NCBI GenBank assembly: GCA_022562655.1
Contig: JADFOU010000031.1
Span: 4,397 to 12,406 of the forward strand
From: a candidate division TA06 bacterium
GTDB lineage: Bacteria > Hydrothermota > DG-26 > E44-bin18 > JADFOU01
Length of the DNA: 8,010 bases
Reading direction: 5' to 3'
Shown piece after piece: positions 1-6,267 of this stretch. Position 1 is the stretch's first letter; the number at the start of each line of letters is the position of its first letter. A model generated the notes under the pieces. The model ran no database searches. It was given only the letters and a program-made list of their open reading frames with translations, and was not told the origin of the DNA. The position numbers and the translations under genes were made by a program.

Positions 1-331
1 CTCCATCGGGCGACAAGCTCAGAATAACGCGGGGCATACCATCCTCATCAGCAAGCGCCAGTTTTGGCTCACCATCTGACCATATCCCCATTATGACGCG
101 GGCCATACCGTTCTTGTCGGCAAGAACCAGCTTCGGGTCTCCATAAGATGTCAAGCGCAGAAAGGCGCGGGTTTCACCTTTTTTATCCACAATGTTTATT
201 TCCCCTGCTTCGACAACCTTAACCTGCTGAACCTGAGCAGGATGAGGTAAGTATCGGTTCGAGAGCACTCCACCCATCAGGCCAGCGACGAGAGCCAGAG
301 CAAAAAACTTCCACCCATCTTTTCTGTTCAT
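1..331 (-). CDS. N-terminal part of a membrane-anchored repeat protein, function unknown (partial, runs off left edge)
   Basis: The frame is open from an ATG at 331 to the window edge, giving 110 residues. I do not recognise a named function. Residues 1-7 are basic and polar, and residues 8-24 form one hydrophobic segment with no lipobox cysteine. This suggests an uncleaved N-terminal anchor with the rest outside the cytoplasm. After a short linker the chain is repetitive: residues 64-86 (GDPKLVLADKNG...) and 87-109 (GEPKLALADEDG...) are two copies of a 23-residue unit with pattern G-[DE]-P-K-L-x-L-A-D-x-[ND]-G-M-x-R-V-I. A more diverged copy covers about 43-63. The regular alternation suggests a stacked beta fold, which is inference. 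An AAAGGA Shine-Dalgarno 7 nt upstream supports the start. It follows the aminotransferase by 34 bp, so it may be co-transcribed. The C-terminus and repeat number cannot be seen. Confidence 0.75.
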   Translation of the reverse strand, partial: MNRKDGWKFFALALVAGLMGGVLSNRYLPHPAQVQQVKVVEAGEINIVDKKGETRAFLRLTSYGDPKLVLADKNGMARVIMGIWSDGEPKLALADEDGMPRVILSLSPDG

Positions 332-338
332 TTTTGAA

Positions 339-344
339 TCCTTT
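339..344 (-). promoter_or_regulatory. Shine-Dalgarno AAAGGA of the left-edge repeat protein
   Basis: AAAGGA lies 7 nt upstream of the ATG at 331. It fixes this start and contrasts with the weak or absent Shine-Dalgarno sequences of rpsO, pnp and the M16 gene. Confidence 0.6.
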
Positions 345-365
345 GTATAAATTTTGGGAGTCCTG

Positions 366-1580
366 CTACTTTCTATTAAATTCCTCCACCCCTCTCTTGA
401 GCACTTCCATCGCCTCCCGGAGGTCTTTCTCCTTTAAGACATAGGCGATCCGAACTTCCCGCTTCCCACCCTCGGGTGAGAGATAAAACCCTGGTCCGGG
501 GGCAACCATCGTGGTCTTCCCATTGAGATGGAAATCCGTGAGCAGCCACTGGGAAAAGGTCTCGGCATCCTCTATAGGGAGTTGTGCCATGACATAGAAG
601 GCCCCCTCCGGTTTGTGAATCTTCGAATCCCGAATCCCGAATCCCGAATCCCGAATTTCCAAGAGGGTCTCATAGACAATATCCCTCCTCCTTTCAAATT
701 CACAGATCATCCCCCCCATGAATTGATCCATATCCCGGATCCCAGCCATTACCCCGATCTGCCCTAATGTAGGGGGGCAGAGGCGGGCTTGGCCGAAGCG
801 GAGGAGAGCATCCAGGAGATCCGAATTTCGGCTCACTACACAGCCAATCCTCGCCCCACAGACACTAAACCGTTTGGAAAAACTGTCTAAGACGACCGCC
901 CGATCCTCCATCCCCTCAATCTGGAGAAGAGAGGTGTGAACCCTCCCGTCAAAGACGAACTCCCGATAGACCTCATCGGCTAAGAGAAAGAGATTTTTCT
1001 CCTGGGCAATCCGTGCGAGCCTCTCCACCTCTTCCTTTGTGAAAATTGTCCCTGTCGGATTGTTTGGAGAACAGTAAAGGATGGCACGGGTCCTGGGTGT
1101 GATGAGAGATTCAATCTCCTGATCTGGAGGAAGATGAAAACCTTCTTCTAAAGGGGTCGGAATGGGGATCGGGTGGACACCCGCCATTTCTGAGAAACCG
1201 GCATAGTTGGTATAGAAGGGATCTGGAATGAGGATCTCTTCTCCTTCATCACAGAGGGCCATCAAGGTGAAGACAATCGCCTCGCTTCCACCCGTGGTGA
1301 CAAAGAGATTTTCTATCGTAATGGGGTACCCACATCTCTGATAATAGTCAACAAGACTCCTTCTCAATCCCTCAAGGCCCTGAGAGGGTCCGTAACTCAA
1401 GACCGGATCGGAATAGTTCCGAATTGCGTCGTAGATGGCTTTGGGTGTGGGGATATCGGGTTGACCGATATTGAGGTGGAAGACCTGAATTCCTCGCTTC
1501 TTTGCTTCCTCCGAATAGGGATGAAGTTTACGGATCGGGGAGGCGGGCATCCGTTGACCGCGCTGGGAAAGGTGGGGCAT
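366..1580 (-). CDS. Class I/II PLP-dependent aminotransferase (AspB/COG0436-like)
   Basis: A cytosolic fold-type I enzyme of 404 residues, close to the family's usual 390-400. It transfers an amino group between an amino acid and a 2-oxo acid; the substrate cannot be assigned from sequence. Visible motifs are the N-terminal LNIGQPDIPTP (37-47), the cofactor phosphate region TTGGSEA (95-101), NNPTG (173-177), DEVY (202-205), the PLP lysine K236 in SFSKRFSVCGARIG, and the C-terminal carboxylate-binding arginine in REVRIAY (R377). The start at 1580 keeps the segment LSQRGQRMPASPIRKL, which belongs to this subfamily; the internal M11 would cut into it. No clear Shine-Dalgarno is visible. The gene starts 7 bp after the M16 peptidase stop, so translation may be coupled. 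Residues 309-319 (IRDSGFGIRDS) come from a 7-bp tandem repeat and look like an insertion before the conserved KPEGAFYV. Confidence 0.93.
   Translation of the reverse strand: MPHLSQRGQRMPASPIRKLHPYSEEAKKRGIQVFHLNIGQPDIPTPKAIYDAIRNYSDPVLSYGPSQGLEGLRRSLVDYYQRCGYPITIENLFVTTGGSEAIVFTLMALCDEGEEILIPDPFYTNYAGFSEMAGVHPIPIPTPLEEGFHLPPDQEIESLITPRTRAILYCSPNNPTGTIFTKEEVERLARIAQEKNLFLLADEVYREFVFDGRVHTSLLQIEGMEDRAVVLDSFSKRFSVCGARIGCVVSRNSDLLDALLRFGQARLCPPTLGQIGVMAGIRDMDQFMGGMICEFERRRDIVYETLLEIRDSGFGIRDSKIHKPEGAFYVMAQLPIEDAETFSQWLLTDFHLNGKTTMVAPGPGFYLSPEGGKREVRIAYVLKEKDLREAMEVLKRGVEEFNRK
624..658. repeat. Heptanucleotide tandem repeat (CGAATCC)x5 inside the aminotransferase gene
   Basis: On the plus strand CGAATCC occurs four times in a row (624-630, 631-637, 638-644, 645-651), followed by a degenerate fifth unit, CGAATTT (652-658). 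Read on the coding strand as ATTCGGG, three 7-bp units make 21 bp, so the tract stays in frame and encodes a 7-residue period, IRDSGFG-IRDS. All phases of the coding strand are free of stops. Confidence 0.9.
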
Positions 1581-1587
1581 ATTGGAA

Positions 1588-2901
1588 TTAAAAAAACTCT
1601 CCCCATCTGGGTTTCGAAACCGGACCCACGATGGAGATGGAGATTTGGGAGGGATCGAGGAGGGTCTCGGCGAGCCGCATCACCTCCTCAGGACGAACCC
1701 GATCAATCTTCCGGAGGGTCTCATCCGTGGAGGAGAATTTCCCCATATAGATCTCCGATCGAGCCAGGCGATACATCCGCTGGGACGTAGATTCAAGGGA
1801 GAGGGTGAGGTTCCCCTTCACTTGAGCCTTTGCATTTGAAAGTTCATCTTTCCGAAGTCCTTCTCGTCTGAGTTGTTCAAACTCAGAGAAGACAATTTGT
1901 GCCGCCTCTTTATATTTCTTTGGATCCGCAGCAAAATAGATACCCCAGAGCCCCACATCGGTATAGAGAACGGGAAAGGAGTGGATGGCATAGACAAGAC
2001 CTCGTTCCTCCCGAACCTTCTGAAAGAGTCGGCTCGACATAGAGCCCCCAAAGATGGTGTTCAATAAAGTAAGGGCATACCGGTCTGGATGGCCGTAAGG
2101 GATGGTTGCGGTCCCAAGAGAGACATGGACCTGAGAAATATCCCTTCTCTTACGGGATCGCAATCGAGGAGAGTTGGGAATTGGTCCTGAACTTGATTCA
2201 GGATGGGATTTATTGGGTGCTGAATCAAGTTCAGCATGGAATTTGGAACTTGGAATATGCCTCAGGTGGAAGGTCTTTTGAATCAGTTCTGAAAGTTCCT
2301 GATGATGAACATTCCCTGCTGCGGCGACAACCATGCGAGAGGGGATATAACTCTTTTTAATCCGGGCTTGGATCTTTTTCCGCTTGACGTTTCTGAGGCT
2401 CTTTCGGGTTCCCAAAATGGGGATTGATAGAGGGTGTCCATTGAAGACTGCCTTTGTCAATACTTCAAAGGAGACTTCGTCCGGTGAGTCCTCGGAAGAT
2501 TTCATCTCCTCTAAGATCACCTTCTTCTCCTTCTCCAGTTCCTCCGACAGGAAGAGGGAGTTTTGTAGAATATCCCCCAGGACATCCACTGCAGCAGGGA
2601 GATGCTCATCCAGAACCCTGGCAGTGTAACAGGTGGACTCCTTTGTGGTGAATGCATCCAGATGACCTCCGAGGGATTCCAAGGAGGAAGCGATCTCCTC
2701 CGTCGACCGGTTTGTTGTCCCTTTGAAGACCATATGTTCAATGAGGTGGGAGATTCCATATTCCCCCCGGGCTTCATCCCGGGATCCTGTCGTATACCAG
2801 ACCCCGAGGGCGATGGAACGGACATGGGGGATCCTCTCCGAAAGAAGCCGGATCCCCCCTGGAAGAACCTCTCTCTTCCGAAACTCTCTATTCTGTTTCA
2901 T
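1588..2901 (-). CDS. M16 family zinc metallopeptidase (insulinase/processing peptidase-like)
   Basis: Of 437 residues, slightly longer than the roughly 410-420 usual for single-unit bacterial M16B peptidases. The inverted zinc motif HxxEH is intact as H52-L-I-E55-H56. The distal ligand is E132 in VILEEM, 76 residues after H56, so an active N-terminal domain is expected. The C-terminal half carries the usual QVHVSLG (about 256-262) and the SSRLFQKVREERGLVYAIHS signature. No signal peptide is visible, so it is probably cytoplasmic. The family cleaves peptides or misfolded fragments in a closed chamber; the substrate is unknown. Residues about 218-245 are a Ser/Pro-rich insert encoded by a palindromic DNA element. 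The ATG at 2901 is preceded by CTTAACCA with no Shine-Dalgarno. In many bacteria this gene directly follows pnp; here a lipoprotein gene separates them. Confidence 0.93.
   Translation of the reverse strand: MKQNREFRKREVLPGGIRLLSERIPHVRSIALGVWYTTGSRDEARGEYGISHLIEHMVFKGTTNRSTEEIASSLESLGGHLDAFTTKESTCYTARVLDEHLPAAVDVLGDILQNSLFLSEELEKEKKVILEEMKSSEDSPDEVSFEVLTKAVFNGHPLSIPILGTRKSLRNVKRKKIQARIKKSYIPSRMVVAAAGNVHHQELSELIQKTFHLRHIPSSKFHAELDSAPNKSHPESSSGPIPNSPRLRSRKRRDISQVHVSLGTATIPYGHPDRYALTLLNTIFGGSMSSRLFQKVREERGLVYAIHSFPVLYTDVGLWGIYFAADPKKYKEAAQIVFSEFEQLRREGLRKDELSNAKAQVKGNLTLSLESTSQRMYRLARSEIYMGKFSSTDETLRKIDRVRPEEVMRLAETLLDPSQISISIVGPVSKPRWGEFF
2187..2234. repeat. Palindromic element (15-bp perfect arms) embedded in the M16 coding sequence
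   Basis: The arms 2187-2201 (CTGAACTTGATTCAG) and 2220-2234 (CTGAATCAAGTTCAG) are perfect reverse complements around an 18-nt spacer. Flanking TTGGGAATTGG (from about 2174) and TTGGAACTTGG (2243-2253) have the look of short dispersed-repeat sequence, so the whole inserted module may span about 2173-2257. It is read through in frame as residues about 218-245 of the peptidase. The element resembles REP-like or Rickettsia-palindrome-like modules in behaviour, but no family match was made. Confidence 0.8.
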
Positions 2902-2957
2902 TGGTTAAGTTCTGCGTGTTTGCGGAGCGTCATAGAATTTATGTGAGCGTAGTGAAC

Positions 2958-3000
2958 GCCAACCCAGTGGGGTTTGGCACATTCCTACAGCAACCGCTGT
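2958..3000 (-). other. Two tandem hairpins directly after the lipoprotein gene (possible 3' processing or weak termination site)
   Basis: Immediately after the lipoprotein stop, 3000-2987 forms a perfect 5-bp stem with a 4-nt loop (ACAGC-GGTT-GCTGT). Further on, 2978-2958 forms an 8-bp GC-rich stem with one bulge (GCCAAACCC-CACT-GGGTTGGC). No T-run follows the second hairpin, so an intrinsic terminator is not supported. They may protect the 3' end or mark the edge of an inserted cassette. The rest of the 99-bp gap shows nothing recognisable. Confidence 0.4.
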
Positions 3001-3426
3001 CTACTCTACAAACTCAACTACGTCTGCCCGAAGCGAAATCTTCGGCCTCGTGTACAAGCCCAGCACGTTGAGTGCGTCAGAGTCGTAGCGAACGTTCACA
3101 AGTGCAAGACTCCTTCCTTCGACATTCCCGTACTGCCGCTCGAAATTGCCCCACAAGTCCTCCAACGCTTCTTTGTAAAGTAGGCCATCTCCTTTGATTC
3201 GAAAAAACGCGAAGGTTTGCATCTCCGAACCCATAGCCGCACTAAATCCGAGGAGATAACCTGCCGAAGCCTCCCCTGACACATTCATGGCGATAATTTG
3301 GAAGTTGTTATCGGACAGATCGACATTCGTCAGATTGACGGAGTTAAACTGTCCTGTGCTTGCACAGCCCGTCAGAATCATCACCGAAAAGGCAAGTGAG
3401 AAAAGACTTGGTGCAAAGCTTTTCAT
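3001..3426 (-). CDS. Small outer-envelope lipoprotein, DUF6567-like
   Basis: A predicted protein of 141 residues. The start is placed at the ATG at 3426 because AGGAGGT lies 5 nt upstream and residues 1-21 then form a textbook lipoprotein signal (MKSF, a hydrophobic core and lipobox L18-T-G-C21). A longer reading from 3486 would need a TTG start and would bury the signal peptide. The mature part holds NVDLSDNNFQIIAMNVSGEA (about 34-53), a glycine-rich AGYLLGFSAAMG stretch, ALEDLWGNFE, and a C-terminal RSLALVNVRYDSDALN followed by beta-like segments. This matches my memory of the uncharacterised DUF6567 family of small lipoproteins, but no search was done and the function is unknown. It is expected to be lipidated at C21. 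It sits between pnp and the M16 gene with its own strong Shine-Dalgarno and hairpins on both sides, suggesting an inserted gene. Confidence 0.8.
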   Translation of the reverse strand: MKSFAPSLFSLAFSVMILTGCASTGQFNSVNLTNVDLSDNNFQIIAMNVSGEASAGYLLGFSAAMGSEMQTFAFFRIKGDGLLYKEALEDLWGNFERQYGNVEGRSLALVNVRYDSDALNVLGLYTRPKISLRADVVEFVE

Positions 3427-3431
3427 AGAGT

Positions 3432-3438
3432 ACCTCCT
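3432..3438 (-). promoter_or_regulatory. Strong Shine-Dalgarno AGGAGGT deciding the lipoprotein start
   Basis: AGGAGGT lies 5 nt upstream of the ATG at 3426. It is the strongest ribosome binding site in the window and rules in the shorter of two possible starts. Confidence 0.85.
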
Positions 3439-3487
3439 ACTTTGATTTGGAACGTGAATGGGCCTAACAAAGAGTAGATTGCCCAAT

Positions 3488-3512
3488 AAAAGATAGTTGA
3501 AACTTATCTTTT
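3488..3512 (-). promoter_or_regulatory. Inverted repeat in the lipoprotein upstream region
   Basis: AAAAGATA (3488-3495) and TATCTTTT (3505-3512) are perfect reverse complements around a 9-nt spacer. The spacer can itself pair further (AGTT-GA-AACT) with one bulge. It ends about 60 nt before the lipoprotein ATG. It could be an operator, a leader hairpin, or an AT-rich terminator of pnp read-through, since on the minus strand it runs into TCTTTTATT. Confidence 0.45.
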
Positions 3513-3549
3513 CCGTTGGAAGAGGAGACTGGGTAGCAAAATCAAAATA

Positions 3550-3578
3550 AGAAGCCCTTTATTCATCCTCTGGCTTCT
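3550..3578 (-). terminator. Possible intrinsic terminator downstream of pnp
   Basis: On the minus strand AGAAGCC and GGCTTCT (7-bp perfect stem, 15-nt loop) are followed by TATTTTGATTTT. It lies about 130 nt after the pnp stop and before the lipoprotein leader, a sensible place to end the rpsO-pnp transcript. The large loop and interrupted T-run make it weak. A second AT-only inverted repeat, TTCAAAA-AA-TTTTGAA, lies at 3589-3604. Confidence 0.4.
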
Positions 3579-3706
3579 CTTTTGTGATTTCAAAAAATTT
3601 TGAACAACAATCAATTCTCAAGAGCATTCATCAACCCAGTCTTAAAACATCCCCGCATAATCTTCAGGAACAGATAGGCCCACAAAAGCTATTTTTCATT
3701 ACTCAT

Positions 3707-5890
3707 TCATCTCCGTCGTCCGCCCGAGGAAGATCTGGGACCAAACCGGTTCGGCCGATTCGGCTTCGAAGGGGGTCTCCTCCCCCTTTCGCTCTCCTCC
3801 CCACCAAGCAAGGCCTTTCGGGAGAGGTCAATCTTTCCATCCGAATCAACTCCGATGCACTTCACTTCAATCTTCTCTCCTTCCTTCACAACATCTTCCA
3901 CCCGTGCTACTCGATGGGGAGCAAGATTAGAGATATGAACCAGCCCCTCTTTACCCGGTAGGATTTCGACAAAAGCACCGAAATTGGTAATCTTTTTGAC
4001 AACACCGGTATAGACCTTACCCACCTCTGCCTCTTCAAGGATCGACTGGATAATCTTGAGAGCCTTCTCCCCCCCCTCTTGGTCTGTCGAGACGATGGTC
4101 ACCCTTCCATCATCTTCCACCTCAATCTCAGCGCCCGTCTGTTCGATGATGTAACGGATCATCTTTCCCCCTGGACCAATGATCGCCCCAATCTTTTCTT
4201 TTGGAATATCGATGGCAATGACCCGCGGGGCATACATGGAGATGTTCGAACGAGGATTTTCAATCGCCTGATTCATTATCCCTAAAATATGTTCCCTCCC
4301 TTCTCGAGCCAGCTCCATGGCTTCTTTCAGAAGCGGTAGATCAACCCCTTCAATCTTGGTATCCAATTGAACAACGGTGAGACCCTCCTTCGTTCCCGCC
4401 ACTTTAAAGTCCATATCCCCATCGTGGTCTTCAGCCCCTGCGATATCCGAAAGGAGGAGACCCTTCTCCCCTTCTTGAATCAGCCCAATGGAGAGCCCTG
4501 CAACTGCTGTCTTAATGGGGACCCCGGCATCCATCAGGGAGAGGGAACCCCCACAGACGGTTGCCATGGATGAGGATCCATTCGATTCCAGAATATCGGA
4601 AACTACACGTACCGTATAAGGAAAGTCATCTTCAGAAGGGATTACAGGTTCCAAAGCCTTCTCCGCAAGGGCTCCATGCCCGATCTCCCTTCTTCCGGGT
4701 CCACGTAGAAAACGAACCTCCCCCACACTGTAGGGGGGGAAGTTATAATGGAGCATAAAGGTCTTCTTAGATTCTCCTTCCAGTTCTTCCATTTTCTGTT
4801 CATCTGTGGTCGTTCCAAGGGTAACAGAACAGAGAGACTGGGTTTCACCCCGAGTGAAGAGGGAAGATCCATGAGCCCTTGGAAGAACTCCCAGTTCACA
4901 GGTGATGGGGCGGATTTGATGTAGGTTTCGACCATCGGGACGGATTCCCTCTTCCACGATGGATTTGCGAATCTCCCGTCCCAGGAGTCCCTGAAGAACT
5001 TTATTCATCAGACTTTGTAAACGATCCGGGTCTTCATCAGGATAGTTTTCTTTCAAAGCCTCCCAGGTTGACTGAAAGACATTTTCCATTGACTCCTGTC
5101 TTTCCACTTTTCCTCTGATACGGTTGACTTCAATAATCCGATTGAGTGAGTGGGATTTGACAGAATCCTCCAGACCTTTCGGCAGAGGTGTTTTTTCAAA
5201 CTTCATCTTTTCCTTACTTCCCTCTTCCATCAGACGTTCCTGGAGCTCCACGATGGAACGGACAACCTCATGACCCAGTTCAATGGCATCATAAATGACC
5301 TTTTCTTGAACCTCCAGTGCCTTCCCTTCCAGGGTAGTCACCTTCTCTTTTGTCCCTGCCACCACAAGATTGAGACTGGATTCCTCCAGTTGAGAAAACG
5401 TGGGATTGACAACGAACTCATCATTAATGAGTCCAATTCTTACAGCACCTATAGGATTCGTGACGGGGACTTTGGAGAGGACGAGGGAAATGCTTCCGCC
5501 GATCAACCCTAAAAGATCCGAGTCATTCTCCTTATCAGAGGAGAGAACCGTTACAACAATTTGCGTCTCACTTCTAAAACCTTCGGGGAAAAGGGGGCGG
5601 ATAGGACGGTCAATGAGGCGGGCAGAGAGAATCTCCTTGTCCCGAGGTCTCCCCTCCCGCTTGAACCAGCCCCCTGGAATCCGCCCTGCGGCAGAGGTTC
5701 TTTCCCGATAATCGACGATAAAGGGAAGAAAACCCCGGTCTTCCTTTTTCCCATCATCAACACAAGCAGTTGCCAAGACGACGGTTTCCCCATATTTTAC
5801 AAGAACTGCTCCATCTGCCTGTTTTGCAAAACGCCCTATCTCGAGGGATAGGTTTCTTCCCCCAACCTCTAATTCCACACTCTTTATCAT
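3707..5890 (-). CDS. pnp: Polyribonucleotide nucleotidyltransferase (PNPase)
   Basis: Of 727 residues, full length for PNPase. It is a trimeric phosphorolytic 3'-5' exoribonuclease of mRNA decay. Domains in order: first RNase PH core (about 1-145), helical linker (about 240-310), second RNase PH core (about 315-545), KH domain (about 553-615) with the GPGG loop at 572-575, S1 domain (about 622-692; VYTGVVKKITNFGAFVEI), and a basic Arg/Pro-rich tail (700-727). Phosphate-site residues GSSSMA (438-443) and the acidic pair D488 and D494 in EDHDGDMDFKVAG are present, so activity is expected. The RNA-channel loop usually reading FFKR is W75-F-K-R here. The start at 5890 gives the standard N-terminus; no Shine-Dalgarno is visible, and a 25-bp repeat shared with the rpsO leader sits 8 nt upstream. 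It follows rpsO by 98 bp, as in many bacteria, where pnp is autoregulated through its leader. Confidence 0.98.
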   Translation of the reverse strand: MIKSVELEVGGRNLSLEIGRFAKQADGAVLVKYGETVVLATACVDDGKKEDRGFLPFIVDYRERTSAAGRIPGGWFKREGRPRDKEILSARLIDRPIRPLFPEGFRSETQIVVTVLSSDKENDSDLLGLIGGSISLVLSKVPVTNPIGAVRIGLINDEFVVNPTFSQLEESSLNLVVAGTKEKVTTLEGKALEVQEKVIYDAIELGHEVVRSIVELQERLMEEGSKEKMKFEKTPLPKGLEDSVKSHSLNRIIEVNRIRGKVERQESMENVFQSTWEALKENYPDEDPDRLQSLMNKVLQGLLGREIRKSIVEEGIRPDGRNLHQIRPITCELGVLPRAHGSSLFTRGETQSLCSVTLGTTTDEQKMEELEGESKKTFMLHYNFPPYSVGEVRFLRGPGRREIGHGALAEKALEPVIPSEDDFPYTVRVVSDILESNGSSSMATVCGGSLSLMDAGVPIKTAVAGLSIGLIQEGEKGLLLSDIAGAEDHDGDMDFKVAGTKEGLTVVQLDTKIEGVDLPLLKEAMELAREGREHILGIMNQAIENPRSNISMYAPRVIAIDIPKEKIGAIIGPGGKMIRYIIEQTGAEIEVEDDGRVTIVSTDQEGGEKALKIIQSILEEAEVGKVYTGVVKKITNFGAFVEILPGKEGLVHISNLAPHRVARVEDVVKEGEKIEVKCIGVDSDGKIDLSRKALLGGEESERGRRPPSKPNRPNRFGPRSSSGGRRR

Positions 5891-5898
5891 TGAAATTT

Positions 5899-5965
5899 GG
5901 TTAAATTGTAATGGGTGATTGGTGAATTGGCCAATTGATTCAATTTTATAAATTACTATTTAACC
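5899..5965. repeat. Large imperfect palindrome in the rpsO-pnp intergenic region (pnp leader)
   Basis: GGTTAAATTGTAAT (5899-5912) and ATTACTATTTAACC (5952-5965) are reverse complements at 13 of 14 positions. Near the centre lies the perfect 12-bp palindrome AATTGGCCAATT (5925-5936), offset by about 1.5 nt from the outer axis. On the minus-strand RNA the structure would fill most of the 98-nt leader and end 8 nt before the pnp ATG. In E. coli the pnp leader forms a long stem cut by RNase III and used for PNPase autoregulation; a similar role here is inference. Confidence 0.7.
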
Positions 5966-5988
5966 TTCTAACCAATCTTTATTTTTCC

Positions 5989-6258
5989 CTATCTTCTAAG
6001 ACCCAGTTTTTCTATGATCTTCTGGTATCGGTCATGATCCTGACGTATAAGATAATCCAGAAGCCTCCGCCTTTTACCGACCATCTTCAAAAGGCCAAAC
6101 CTGGAATGAAAGTCTTTCTTATGGACCTTGAGATGTCCGGTTACATGCCCGATTCGTGCCGTAAGGAGAGCAATCTGAACCTCCGGTGAGCCAGAATCCT
6201 TTTCGTGCAGTCTAAACTCTCCAATCAGTTCAGTCTTTCTCTCTTGGGGTAAACCCAT
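5989..6258 (-). CDS. rpsO: 30S ribosomal protein S15
   Basis: Of 89 residues, the standard length of bacterial S15, a primary 16S rRNA binder of the 30S platform. Family signatures are DSGSPEVQIALLTARI (about 21-36), the central HVTGHLKVHKKDFHSRFGLL with the conserved HxxDxHSR core, and the C-terminal RRRLLDYLIRQDHDRYQKIIEKLGLRR. The ATG at 6258 gives the usual N-terminus (MGLPQERKTEL). No Shine-Dalgarno is seen in TTTAACCTTTGATAAA before it. A near-consensus sigma-70 promoter ends about 60 bp upstream, giving a leader of roughly 50 nt. In E. coli, S15 represses its own mRNA by binding the leader; the leader here is built from heptamer-like repeats and differs, so such control is untested. 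It is the first gene of the rpsO-pnp unit. Confidence 0.98.
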   Translation of the reverse strand: MGLPQERKTELIGEFRLHEKDSGSPEVQIALLTARIGHVTGHLKVHKKDFHSRFGLLKMVGKRRRLLDYLIRQDHDRYQKIIEKLGLRR

Positions 6259-6267
6259 TTTATCAAA

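Noticed and set aside
2106..2360. Plus-strand frame reading through the palindromic element in the M16 gene
   Set aside because: It is antisense to conserved M16 sequence. Its LNLIQDG/LNQVQHG pattern is just the two palindrome arms being translated.
3427..3486. N-terminal extension of the lipoprotein from a TTG at 3486
   Set aside because: It would put 20 residues before a perfect lipoprotein signal peptide, and the AGGAGGT site directly precedes the ATG at 3426.
3584..3961. 125-codon plus-strand frame antisense to the end of pnp
   Set aside because: It mostly overlaps the well-supported pnp tail on the opposite strand, and the rest covers intergenic sequence. It has no recognisable protein features.
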